DNA from: Torreya grandis | Taxonomy: Eukaryota > Streptophyta > Pinopsida > Cupressales > Taxaceae | Assembly: GCA_037957365.1 (NCBI GenBank) | Contig: JARHVA010000666.1 | Location: 683,501 to 747,500 of the forward strand | DNA length: 64,000 nucleotides | Direction: 5' to 3' | In this document: positions 37,879 to 49,230 of the stretch, piece by piece | Numbering within the stretch: position 1 is the first letter of the stretch | Layout of the letters: the number at the start of each line of letters is the position of its first letter | The notes under the pieces: generated by a model | What the model was told of the DNA's origin: nothing | Seen by the model: only the letters and a program-made list of their open reading frames with translations | Database searches by the model: none | Program-made: the position numbers and the translations under genes

Positions 37879-38470
37879 ATGGTAGTACCTAGAATTCAAT
37901 ATTTTGTTCCTTCCAATGGTGTCATACCTATACTCCAAGCTCAATATGACAATATATATGGTGTTTCCCTTAAAATTATCCCACACTTCGTTGAAGAAGA
38001 TTTTATTATTCCCATTGAGCACATAAGAGATATTGACAACATTTTTTTCTTGCACCATGTGATACAAGAGAATGTAATAATTATATTATTAGCCACTTTT
38101 TTCAAAGGGAAGGATCTTAAATGGTATAGATATCTGAGGCCTAATTTTATTACCACTTGGGACGAATTGGAATAATTATGCAAGCATTTTGAAGATAAAA
38201 GTGATCATTTTTAATTGGTAGAATTCATGTTTAATTTCAACTATAGGTTCAAAAAGACTTGGGATAAGATCCCAACCATTTTAAAACCTACTAAAAACTA
38301 TTCTTTCGTGTACTATTTGAGGGACTTGAATAGTGACATAGAAGTAATGATTCAATCAATTGGAGGAAACACATTGCCTGATGCATATGAAGTAGTAATA
38401 AGGGGTGAAAATTATCATATCTACGCTGGTAAGATTGATCCAAGGAATCTTATGCATTTTTTTCTATAAT
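37879..38470 (+). pseudogene. Ty3/gypsy gag, element C
   Basis: This is a decayed Gag capsid region. The frame starts MVVPRIQYFVPSNGVIPI and continues with FKGKDLKWYRYLRPNFITTW and DELE. After a stop and a frame change it goes on with FEDKSDHF, FMFNFNYRFKKTWDKIPTIL, SFVYYLRDLNSDIEVMIQSI, LPDAYEVVIRGENYHIYAGK and IDPR. The Trp-containing W..L....I.TWDELE box followed by a basic F..RF segment is the usual gag signature. It is open over 98 and then 84 codons. It follows the leader at 37547 by about 310 bp. Confidence 0.8.
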
Positions 38471-39654
38471 TTTATCCTTATACTTCTACTACTCCCTTTG
38501 CATTTCCCATATTGGCTCCTATTCCTTCACCAAACAATCAAGAAAGGCTACCTCTGATCCTCCTAATGACTTGTATGAATTCAAAACTTTTTTACAAATT
38601 TTTGGCAATGAAATTATGAACATTAAGAAGAAAAAATATCAACATTACATTCCTTGGTATCCACATAACTATTTCAATCAAGCTAATAGACCTCCTTTCC
38701 AAGGTAACTATCAAGATCAAGGATAAGTCACTAATGTTAGGCCTTATAATAGCTACAATCCAAATGTTGCTAGTTATTCAAATGCTATTATTCTAGATCA
38801 AAATAACCTATTTCAAGATTAGTCATGGTTCCTTCCTTATGATCAGATCCAAAATCATATTTTGTACTTCAATGGTATGTCCAATCAAGCTCCCATGTTG
38901 CAAGGTGCTCAAACTTTTCAAAATGTTCAAGTTTCTCAAGGTATGCAAGCTTCTCAAACTCCACAAGTTGAGATTGCACCACAAGGAGAGACTAATCAAG
39001 GTAAATTACAACCTGATTCCACCTTTTTTAATTGGAAAGAAGGAGATTATTATGATATGAATTAGTTTGGAGGTATGAGTAACTTTGACACTCCTATGGC
39101 AACCAATAAAAGAGCTAAGAAAAGAGCAATAAAAGGTAATGAAGAAGCAAGTCAAGTACCTATTATACCTTCTCAAGTGTCTCAATGAGTAAATAGGAAT
39201 AATACAACCCATAAAGCGCAATAAGTGTAGAAAAATCAAAATGTAAGAGTTGTTCCCTTACCTCAGTCTTCACAAGCTCAAAATAGTGGGGTTGCTCCTA
39301 AAGGGCAGCCAAAGTTAGTAGTTATTCTATCATCATTGTCAAGAGTTATATATAATATTATGTTCCTAAGATATAATCATTAAAAAATTTCAAGAGTCAT
39401 ATATAATCATATGTTCCTAAGGCATCCAATGTAAATTACACTATTATTAATGAAAGAGATCTCTATGTTGACCAAGAACCAGTGACTTCTCTTGAAGGCA
39501 TACTTGATCTTTTTCTTGATGAGTGTGTAGATAAACATAATAAACATGATCCATATAATATCATGTAAGATGCAGGCCTAAGAGTGTAATTTTTACATGA
39601 ATAAGGCTCCTTCATTCCATAATTGGTCAAACCTAGTGAACCCATAGATTGTCT
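38471..39654 (+). pseudogene. Gag C-terminal linker of element C; no protease found
   Basis: This region links gag and the upstream RNase H. It is rich in Gln, Asn, Pro and Ser (IPWYPHNYFNQANRPPFQGN, AQTFQNVQVSQGMQASQTPQ), followed by a basic patch (NKRAKKRAIKGNEEAS). It then becomes a frame with NVNYTIINERDLYVDQEPVT and LEGILDLFLDECVDKHNKHD. No D-T/S-G-A loop or LGRPW box was seen in the frames I read, although element A has its protease at the equivalent place. A near-tandem duplication of about 51 bp (tcaagagttatatataat at 39339 and tcaagagtcatatataat at about 39390) marks a rearranged spot here. Confidence 0.55.
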
Positions 39655-40040
39655 ATGGTAGTTATTCTTTGATGGATCAAGGAGTGAGATTGGTGAAGGA
39701 GGTGGTGAAATATTAGTGTCTCCTTATAAAAAAAGGTATTATACTAATTTTAGATTTAAATTTATTTGTAATTATAATTTAGCAGAGTATGAGGCACTTG
39801 TGCATGGCCTTCAATGGGCTAGGAAAAGAGGAGTGAAGTGTCTACAAGTATTTGGTGATAGTGAGATAATTATTCATCAAGTGAAAGGTCAAAATGTGCC
39901 TAATAACTCATTTCTAAAGTCATAAAAACATAGGGTGTGGGATATCATGAATATTTTGAAGCCTTCAACATACAATCTATTCTAAGGGAGGAAAATAAGC
40001 ATGATGATAGGTTGGTTATAGTTGGAGCTTAGTTTGATAT
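39655..40040 (+). pseudogene. Additional RNase H upstream of RT, element C
   Basis: This RNase H domain lies before RT. It reads LFFDGSRSEIGGGGGEILVS, NLAEYEALVHGLQWARKRGV, KCLQVFGDSEIIIHQVKGQN, HRVWDIMNIL and EENKHDDRLVIVGA. All four catalytic positions remain visible: D in FDGS, E in AEYEA, D in GDSE and D in the final KHDDR. One frame change lies between the last two blocks. NLAEYEAL is typical of the plant/archaeal-type RNase H, the extra domain of the Tat group. It is better preserved than its equivalent in element A at 9520-9915. Confidence 0.85.
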
Positions 40041-41800
40041 CCCTAATGATGTTAAGTACTCAAGATGCCAACCACATGTCAAGGTAGTAGTGAGACCTTC
40101 TATCTTGAATAATGATGGTAATTGGTAAGTCTTTGATAGTGATAAACAAATAGCATGTTTTCTTCAAGAAGAGACTAATTTCTCTTCAAGAAATCAATCC
40201 AAATTTCAACAATAATATGATGGTAAAATTATGCAATTAAGGACAAACAAACTTCCTAAAGGCCTAGTGACACTTGAGAGTATCTTTAATGATGATGATC
40301 AAATGAAGAAAGAACATATAAGGATATCTACCAATCAAGAGAATTATGAGAGAGTCACAATCTTCGAAGATAAATCTCTATTACTTGGAAATGTATGTAA
40401 TAAGGAATAAATACTTTCATTCATTGAGTTATTCAAAGATTTTTCTAATGTGTTTGATTGGTAATATAGTGATCTAAAACTTTTTGACCCTAACCTAGCT
40501 CAACACACTATAGATATATATGTGTATGTTAAACTAGTAAGGTAAAGGCAAAGGCCTATTAATCCAAATATTAATCCCATAATGAGGAAATAGTTGACTA
40601 AGTTTATATAATCTAGCATTATCTTTCCTATCAAACACGCATCTTGGGTTGCCAATCTAGTCCCTATAAGGAAGAATAATGGAGAGATAAGATTATGTGT
40701 AGATTTTAGGGACATGAATAGAGTTTCATTGAAATATCATTACCCTTTTCCTTTCATGAAGTAAATACTGTAAGTGGTATCAATTTCTAAACATTTATAT
40801 GTCCTTAATGGCTATTTAGGGTATAATTAGATTTTGGTGTAAGAAGAAGACCAATATAAGACAACATTCACAATAAAATGGTGCACATATGCATATATGA
40901 AAATGATTTTTGGGTTATCCAATGCTAGATATACATTCCAAAGAGCCCTGGATATGGCATTATAAGGTTTGATGAATGATATAGTGTTGGTTTATCTTGA
41001 TGACATAATGGTGTTCTCCAAGGATGTAAGTGATCATTTGATTCATATTATTTATATTTTTGAGAGATAAAAATATTTTTCAGTGTCTCAATCATAAAAA
41101 ATATGTTTTTACAATCCATTAAGGTAAATTGTTTAGCCACTTTATCTCCAAGAAAGGTCTCTCTATAGATCGTAAAATATTAAATGTTATCTTGTCTTTA
41201 TCATTTTCTAAGAAAAAAAAAGGGATGAAAAGTTTCTTTGGGAAGATAAATTTCATTAGGAGATTCATAATTTATTTTGATAATCTTGTCAAGTGTCTAA
41301 CATCCATGTTGAAGAAAAATCAAGCCTTTAGTTGTACTAGAGAAGGAAGGGATAGTTTTGATGATATCAAGCTAGCCATAGATTAAGCTCCAACAATTGA
41401 AAATCCTGATTTCAATAAGGTATTCACCTTGTATTATTTTTTAAATGATGAAGTCATCTCAGCTATGTTGACACAATCATATGAATAGGGTCTTGAACAA
41501 CCCATTGTTTTTTCAGCCAAGGGTTAGAAGACTATGAGGTAAGATATACTTTTATACAAAAGCAAGTGGTTGATGTTATAATAAACCTTTAAAAAATTAG
41601 GAATATTCTCTATAATAACAAATTAAATGTGATGGTGTCTCATCCAAATATCAAAGACTTAATTTTGAGTAGGTATTTGAATGAAAAAAGTGATGGTTGG
41701 ATCACCAAAGTAATGGAATATGATGTTGATATCAAGGTTGCCAAGTTGGTGATAGGTAAGGGTATGTGTGAGAACTTATATTCAGATATGAAAGATCAAA
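40041..41800 (+). pseudogene. Reverse transcriptase and RNase H, element C
   Basis: After a spacer (HVKVVVRPSILNNDGNW, LPKGLVTLESIFNDDDQMKK, SDLKLFDPNLAQHTID), RT begins near 40540. Motifs are RQRPINPNINPIMRK, ASWVANLVPIRKNNGEIRLC, VDFRDMNRVSLKYHYPFPFM, EEDQYKTTFTIKW, FQRALDMAL and the intact catalytic box LVYLDDIMVFSKDVSDHL near 40990. The connection follows in another frame with KGLSIDRKILNVILSLSFS, KKGMKSFFGKINFIRRFI and REGRDSFDDIKLAID. The standard RNase H end keeps QGLEDYEVRYTFIQKQVVDV, and SHPNIKDLILSRYLNEKSDG then leads to the integrase. Several stops occupy expected Gln positions (GYN-stop-ILV-stop-EED). Confidence 0.9.
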
Positions 41801-41856
41801 AATAGGTTTTCCTAGCACTATAATATGATACTTGAATAGATACATCTCCATCTACC

Positions 41857-43100
41857 ATGAGTTGGACACAAGACATAGTCAAATTCCTCCAAACAAGTGA
41901 ATGTCCATTAGGCTTAGACAAGGATAAAAGGAGACATTTTAGATTAAAATCCATTCTTTATATCTTGCTATATGGAATAATATTTATAAATTACCTTAAT
42001 GTAGTGCTCCTAAGGTGTGTAAAGGTTGATCAGATTGAGAAGGTATTGTCAAATTTTCATGATGGATCATCAAGTGGTCACTTTGCACCAAGACTTACAA
42101 AAACAAAAGTGATGAGAGCTGGGTATTATTGGCATATATTTTTCAAGGATTAATATACATGTGTTATAAATTTCCAAAAGTGTGCCTTATTCAAATTAAA
42201 ATAAAATCTTCCATCCCTCCCTCTCCACCCCATCCAAGTAGACCAACCCTTCATGTAATGGGTATTGGATTTCATAGGTATGATCAATCCTCATTCAAGT
42301 GCTGGTCATAAATGGATATTGAATAAAAATTATTATTTTACTATATGTACAAAGGTTATATCTCTCAAAAAGGATAATGAAACCAATGTGCTAGACTTCT
42401 ATGAAGGTATAGTAACCAGATTTGGGGTACCTCTACACTTATTTTAGATAATATAATGGCTTTCCTTAGTACTAGAATAAGTGAGTGGGATATGAAATAT
42501 GTAATTCACCTAAGTAAATCCTCAAACTATTACCCTCAAGGGAATGGACTATTAGATTCCACAAACAAGAATCTCATTAGATTTATCAAGAGGATTATGG
42601 AGGAAAATTAGAGGGCATGCCACATAAAGTTGAATACAACCCTATGGGATAATAGGATCACTCCTAAAAGAGCCATTGGAAACTCACCATACATGTTTTT
42701 TTATTTAAAATAGTATTCTACCCATTTATCTTGAGTTACCATCTCTAGATCTTACACATCAGCTTGAGATGATGGAAACTACTACCTGGAGATTAGACTA
42801 GCTGAGTTGATGGAGCTAGAAGAAACAAGAGATCATGCAATGCATACCATGGAGTCACATCAAGCTCAAACCAAGAATTAATTTTAAAAGAAAGATATTC
42901 CAAGATCATTCCAAGAAGGTGACCTTGTGCTCAAATGGGATGAATATAGGGCCAAGACTAGAAGACACACAAATTTAGACACTTTATGGATTGGGCCCTA
43001 TGTCATCACTCATTGCAAGTAACACAATGATTTTTATCTCTCAAAGTTGAATGGAGAATAATTACATATCCCAATCAATGGGATACACCTCAAACATTGA
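41857..43100 (+). pseudogene. Integrase, element C
   Basis: This is a decayed integrase. The zinc-binding N-terminal part has KDKRRHFRLKSILYILLYGI, LLRCVKVDQIEKVLSNFHDG, SSSGHFAPRLTKTKVMRAGY and YWHIFFKD at 41857-42153. The core has HVMGIGF/MDFIGMINPHSSAGHKWIL, VLDFYEGIVTRFGVP, SKSSNYYPQGNGLLDSTNKN and LIRFIKRIMEEN. The C-terminal part reads LKWDEYRAKTRRHTNLDTLW and YDF/FYLSKLNGE, ending in INGIHLKH near 43100. One core Asp lies in a stretch broken by frame changes (NKNYYFTICTKVISLKKDN in place of TDYFT), so the enzyme is inactive. The 100-codon open frame at 43051-43353 overlaps the end and is not believed to be a gene. Confidence 0.88.
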
Positions 43101-46100
43101 TATTGAGGTCATATTTTATACTCTTGTACATAATAGATTAGGATCTTTCTCTAAGTGCTTTATAGCATATGTTGGTTTTGGTTATGTGTGTTCTTTGTCT
43201 TATTGTGTCTTATTTTATTTGTGTTTTGAAGGGTTTTTTAGTATCCAATTTGTCTCAAAATCCAATGTCATGTTCAAGTTCAGATTTTATCTCATAGAAA
43301 AGCATTTTTTAGTGACTCCATGCCTAATGGATTGTCTAAGGTTACTAGTCTAGATGTTTGGTAGGTAAACTACCCCTAGATGTTGCCAAAAAGTTAGCTA
43401 ATTATTCACCCATGATCAAGGATTATTTAAAACTAGGTAATTGATTCATCTAATCCTTAAAATGGTCTAATTGAGAATCATGTTTTGGTGTTATGGCTTA
43501 TTGTTGTATGTCATCTCAAGGTCTACATAGGGTCCTATTAATATGTTAAAGTCCATGTGTGTGTCTTGTCCAATTAGTTTCATACCTTGATCTTTGAAGA
43601 GGTATTTTACAATGTATTTTAGAAAAGTTTAAGATAAATTTGGAGACTTTAAGTTTTTTTGTGAATGTTAATTTAGAATTCACCCATGGTAGAGAAAAGG
43701 AGTTGGTAATCATCCAAAAATGTAGGATACTACAAGACATAAAAGTGGACCTAAGAGCCAAGATAATGACTATGGAAACATTGTAAATTCAAAACTTTGT
43801 AAGTTTAAGGCACTTTTTAAGATTTTAAGGTTTTTATTGCTTTACCTTCTTTTATTTGTTGAAGTGATGTAATGTGATCACCTTGGGATACACCAAGTGT
43901 GAAGGTCAAATATCATGTCTAAAGAGTAAAAAGGGACTTTTGAGTTATTTAACATTTGTAAAGATCATATTATATGTATCTTTCCCATACATCTTGGTTA
44001 AGGTGTGATAATAATCCTTTTCCAACATTAAATCACATTTGAAAATGTCTTACTCATCATTCTAATGTCCAAAAAAATCATAATGAAGAATTGGAATAGA
44101 AATTAAGGTGAAATGTGATTCTTTTATATTACATCACCATCGTACATGCTAGGAATAACTCCATAGCTTCCTAGTTCACAACTCTAGCAGGGTATTCTAC
44201 AAATACAAAAAAGTTTATTGAAGAAGGGAATGTGGAAGTCTCATTGGAATGATATCATACTAAATATTTACTTCTAAGCCTATACAAATCCTTCTATATC
44301 CTCTTAAAGATCAAAACTATGCTCAAGAAGAATTTTTAGGTCCAAGAAAGATTAAAAAATTGATTTAACTTCTCCATCAAGTCATTATCAAGCACAAGAA
44401 GGTCATTTTGATGCGGTTGGTTCATAAAAGAGGAGATGTTTCATACCAAATTAAATTATGGGATTTTAACAACCCCTTTTCCCTTCAAATTTAATGCAAT
44501 ATTTTTTGGATTAGGATATATAATTTTATGAACTATCATTAAGAAGTTAAACCTCTAAAACCCTCATAAACCCCACTGTCATGGTTTTTTCCTTGAAATG
44601 GTAGGTTTTTAATTATTAAATACATGAAAATATTTTATAATTTTATATTTATATTAAATTTACCTCTAAAACATCAAACTTATCTCAAATTCCTAATATT
44701 CATGGTTGTTCTATCAATAAATGTCTTTGTTCTAGTATTTTAAGTATGACAGGTGATCTTCTTCAAATTTATAAAGTGTTTCTAGAATTAATTTGAGTGA
44801 TATAAAGTATAAATTATATATTAAACCTTATTAAAATCCAAAAATTCATAGTATACCATCTCTAAACAATATTCGCATGTAAAAAGGAGTGAAATGTCAA
44901 TGTACAGGTCTGCAGGGTTTTAAGAGTGTAAGTGTTGAGCATGTTTGACATTGTTTGAAGGGTTTTGGGATTAGAATAGATTAAAAATAATTTGAAATAA
45001 AAAAATTAAAATTCATATCACTCTTATACATTTATCTTCAATCCAAGATCCATCTCTAAAGTGGTCTTCTAGTAATGGTCCAAGCATGCAGTCCTCAAAG
45101 AGAGAGAGACATAGTCCTGTAGATAAGCATTTTTTATGATTAGTGAATAATAAATTTGGAGTGATTTTGAGGCACATAAAATTAAATTTTTAATATATTT
45201 TAACATCATTAAATAAGTGTACAATCCTCCAATATCACCCTTGATGGAAGTCACAGATGGCAAGTTCAAGATCATTATTCTAGTGTGCTTAAAAAAGGTT
45301 TTCAAGTGTATGAAAGCAAATAATATACTTTTGATCATTTTTAAAGTTATTTAGTGCATTATTAAAGTATAAATATTTATTATTAAACTAAATAATACTC
45401 TAAACCCATTCATTATAATTCATGACCAAGATGGAAAAAGATGAAACAACTGTAGTATGCATGTATAGGTGGATTGTGTTAAGACTACAGTCTAGTATGA
45501 GAAGTGATTGACAATTAATTGTATATTTTATCACTTAAATGAGTTTTTAAAAAATTAAAATATACCTAAAATTAATTATATAACCATTTAATATCATAAA
45601 ATACAAGGAGGTCAATCAAAACTCAAGTTTGGAATGGTTTAAGCTTGAGGAGGTACCTACAAGCCTACTTACTAGAATCTAGAAAAGAGTACATTTTGGT
45701 GCTAAACAAGAGTTTTCAGATGTCATTTAAGTTGTGATAGATATTATAAAATGTTATTGAATTATTCATATTCTATTTTATAAGCTAATTTGATCTAGGA
45801 ATTTGACTCAAGAGAGGATGGTTAGTATGGTGTTAGTTCGAAAATGAAAATAAAGTGAAATAAACACACTAATAGCATAACATGTCTAGGCTTAGACACT
45901 AGGGAGAGATTAGTTAACAAAATAACATGATAAGCACAAAAAAAATCAAGGAATAAAACACAATAATTCTTTCACCTGCCTTGGATTCTCTAAATGCCTT
46001 TGTAGTAGTAGCTTGCTCAGCTTGTGCTCATGAAGTCCTTGGCAATGGAAGTTTGGCTACCTCCATCTTTCCTTGGCACCTTGTGGCTTTGTGGCTTGGA

Positions 46101-46203
46101 TTGGCATAGAATAAATTTTATATGGTAACACTAGTTGTATGAAGCTTTTGGAACCAATCATGCATTATAACTTTGCATAAATTAAGCTTAGAAATGATGG
46201 TGT

Positions 46204-46216
46204 GAGGCCTCCTATT
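46204..46216 (-). promoter_or_regulatory. TATA-like promoter element in the inserted segment
   Basis: The minus strand reads TATAAATAGGAGG, close to the plant TATA consensus with the usual GC-richer bases downstream. It lies inside the 1.2-kb insertion and supports the view that the insertion carries a promoter on the minus strand. There is no direct evidence of activity. Confidence 0.4.
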
Positions 46217-46242
46217 TATAGATTTTTGGATTTGATCAGGAT

Positions 46243-46287
46243 CAACCTCGACCATCCATCTCAATATTGAGATGTGTGGTTGAGGAT
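46243..46287. repeat. Near-perfect palindrome, 45 bp
   Basis: The centre catctcaatattgagatg is a perfect palindrome. The flanks continue it with few mismatches (aacctcgaccatc on the left, gtgtggttgaggatt on the right), making a stem of about 20 bp with no loop. It lies about 30 bp upstream, on the minus strand, of the TATA-like element at 46204-46216. Confidence 0.85.
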
Positions 46288-47280
46288 TAATTCAATTTTT
46301 AGAATTAATTTTTTAATTATCCTCATCATGGAGTTGTAAAAATGGGTAATTAAGAGGCATGGAGGGCATCATGGAAGGCATTAATGAGGCATGGGAGGCA
46401 TGAATCCTGATATTTGTGACATTTATGGCCTAGGAATGTCTTCCCAAGAAATGAGGTCACTTGATGATGTAGATATTCCATATTCATTTCTAAAAATAAG
46501 TATTCAACAAGTTTCCATGGAATTATTGATTAGGCCTTGATTAGGGTTAATTAGCTCTTAAGCATGATTAAGCACATTATGCAAAAATTACCCAAATTGA
46601 TCAGAATGCCTTGTTATTGGTCCTAAATTTGATTGGATTAGAATTAGAAGGTGCTATCAGATGCATTGGAATCATATTCCTATTTAGTATTTTGCCAATA
46701 ACAAATAATAAAGGCATGCATATTGTTTAAAATATCTGATAAGAAAGAGCAGTTCAGATCACGCGGGTGTAAAATTGGCATTTTGACTCAAAATGGACTG
46801 ATCAAAGTTAGCTGGCCCATAAATTTCATTTCCCCATTTAGGGATAGCCTGGCCAAAATCGGCACTTGAATATGTTAGTTTCACATCATTTAGCATGTTT
46901 TAGTGTTTTTAGGCCAAATTGTGCATTTTGGGTGGAAATTGGTCAAAATCCTAGTTAGAGGTTATCAGTGGCTAGTTTTAGGTGTCTATAGGGAAAACCA
47001 TTAATTTGAGTCAAGATCACTTGAAAGAAGGTGTATTTGGCCTATGAGAAACCTAGAAAGGGCAACTTTACATTTGAGATTAAATGCTAAATAAACCAAT
47101 GATATATTGGTTTATTATTGAATAACATGATCTAATAAATCTATCAAATAAATTTAAAAATTTCCATGACCACCAAGATGATAAAATGTACATAATTGTG
47201 TACAAGCAATTTGGGAAGTATCGGTTCTAGTGCATATTATTGTCCACTTTGGAAAGAAGGAGCATTGAGTAAGTGGAAAC

Positions 47281-48033
47281 ATAAAATAAGGGATCCATAA
47301 AGGCCTAAACTCCTCCATAATGAGTTGGATAAACCTTATAAATCACAAAAATCCATATATATATCACAAGACCAATAAAATAATGTAAACATATATGCTC
47401 AGCTTGGCTATGTCAAGCCTGTAAGTGGATCCATGAAGAAAAAATAGATGTTTTGCATTGAATGGGAGGATAAAATTCTTGTGATAGATGTTTAATATCC
47501 TAAGAAAAGTTACATAATTATTATATCCCTTGTAAATAAGAATAAAACATCAAAATGAGGTCATTAGGGCTAGAACAATCACAATTCCTACAAACACTTG
47601 ACATGGGCCAAAACAAGTTTCAAGACTTTTGAGGGGATCAAGAGCTTGGAGAAGTATTTAGAGACATCATGCAACATGTATTAGACCCAAGGTGGTAATT
47701 TCCAATTTAGGATCAAGATTTTGAATTCTATTATGCTCAAAACATTCATCTCAACTTTCACACATAGGCTTACACAGTCAAGAAGGTCATCTTGTTTATG
47801 TGGGAAATTTTTTTAGGAAGTACATGGAGAGAAATGAAATTATTAGAGGTTGAAGAGGTCATTATACTCCAAGTTCTTAGTATTTTTTATCCAATCAAAG
47901 GCTTGTACTTTATGAACCATTATTAATAATATAAACCCTTCTAAAACCTGTGCAAAGCCCTCAAAGATCTCAATGAAAGAGAATGTTGGTTTAAATTATT
48001 ATAATGAACATGTTTTTATTTTTAGCACCTCTT
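47281..48033 (+). repeat. 0.75-kb segment present only in the 3' LTR of C
   Basis: The 5' LTR has no counterpart between its positions of about 35660 and 35680. Part of this segment (about 47905-47965, ctttatgaaccattattaat... ccttctaaaacc) resembles an earlier part of the same LTR (about 44525-44580, ttttatgaactatcattaag... cctctaaaaccctc). It may therefore be a duplicated internal LTR module that the 5' copy lost or never had. No coding content was seen. Confidence 0.5.
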
Positions 48034-49222
48034 GGAGGAATAATTTGTCATGTGTGGAGTAAAAAGGACAATAAAATGACCTAGAAACTCCATTTTTAAT
48101 CATGTTTGTAGGTTTTTGAGTAAGGTATTCATAATCAGTTAAAGGAGTTTTCTAAGTATAGACAGAGGTCTAATGACCTTCCATAAGTCATTCTAAGAGG
48201 TATCCATGGTGGCATAATAGGTTTCAAGTCTCTAAACCAAGACAAGTGAAGATTATCTTCTTGGTTACATAGAAAAGTGAGTTTTTAGACCATCTTGAAG
48301 TCATAAATGGCATAAAAAATACTTAGATCACTCTTGTATGCACTTGGTGACATACTTGGAAGACTCTGTAAGCCATAAACAAGCCCTTCTCAATGTTTAT
48401 AATAAGAATTGAAGGGTTTACTCACAAGCAGTCCATTGTTTTCGTAGTGTTGAGAGCCTTCAAATACACCTATAGGATTTATCATATTTTCAAGCTTACC
48501 ATAATATGAACATATCATTGGATACCCCTAAGAATGCCTAAAGCATCTTCAACCTGATTTTTGAGAGCATGGGATGTGGACAAGGTCTTAAGACAATCTT
48601 TAGGTCTATTTGAAACTTCTATTGCAAGAATTCACAACTATCTCCATATATCTTATTAGTAGGTTATAAATATTCTTTTGAATATGATTGGTAAGCTCAA
48701 ATATATATGATATTATCCTATACAAGGCCTACAAGTATTTAACAAGAGTTTCATGACAACCTTCAAGCAAAGATTAGATCTATTATGAGAGATACGTTGA
48801 TCTTCATCATATTATTTGGATCAAACAACTTTGACATGAAATTTTAGGTCCTAATGATAAAGATAATAGTATGACAAATTTTAAACATTTAATATCATTC
48901 TCATTAAGATAGGATGTCCATTTCAAGAGCCAAGGATGGTGTATAAATATTCAAAGAAAGCCAATTAGGCCATGTGTCAAACTAATAACATGTAACTCCT
49001 CTTCCAAGAAAGGGTAGTTTCAAGTGAGTAAATATGAGTCATAGAAGATGAAAATCCACTTATATTCCACATCTCATGAGGTCATCATCAAGCCAAGGTA
49101 ATACATGCTATAGAAAAATGATAGTATTGTTTCCCCACCATTTTTTGTCATTGTAACTGGTTTTATGATAGATGAAAGCCATGATGGACTTTCTCCACAT
49201 CTTCCCTCTCTCTCTACTTTTT

Positions 49223-49230
49223 TATATAAA
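49223..49230 (+). promoter_or_regulatory. LTR promoter TATA box, 3' LTR of C
   Basis: TATATAAA is preserved together with its flank and its distance to AATAAA (49378-49383), as in the 5' LTR at 36847-36854. Preservation in both diverged LTRs supports its being the ancestral promoter. Confidence 0.55.

Larger units (their letters stand above)
45781..46990 (-). mobile_element. 1.2-kb insertion in the 3' LTR of C, possibly a solo LTR
   Basis: This segment is absent from the 5' LTR at the equivalent place (about 35365). On the minus strand it has TATAAATAGGAGG (46216-46204), a good plant TATA context, with GGCC just after it. A palindrome sits just upstream at 46243-46287. Candidate LTR-like ends are TGATAACC at 46969 and a terminal CA at 45791 on the minus strand. 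The neighbouring bases do not give a clear target site duplication. No protein domain was seen. A solo LTR in minus orientation is the best guess; another non-coding insertion is possible. Confidence 0.5.

Noticed and set aside
37941..38183. Minus-strand open frames opposite the gag of element C
   Set aside because: Shadows of the plus-strand gag, which has clear family motifs.
43051..43353. 100-codon open frame between integrase and the 3' LTR, hydrophobic, possibly env-like
   Set aside because: It overlaps the integrase end in another frame, is rich in Phe/Leu/Val as expected from T-rich DNA, and has no signal or fusion-type pattern.
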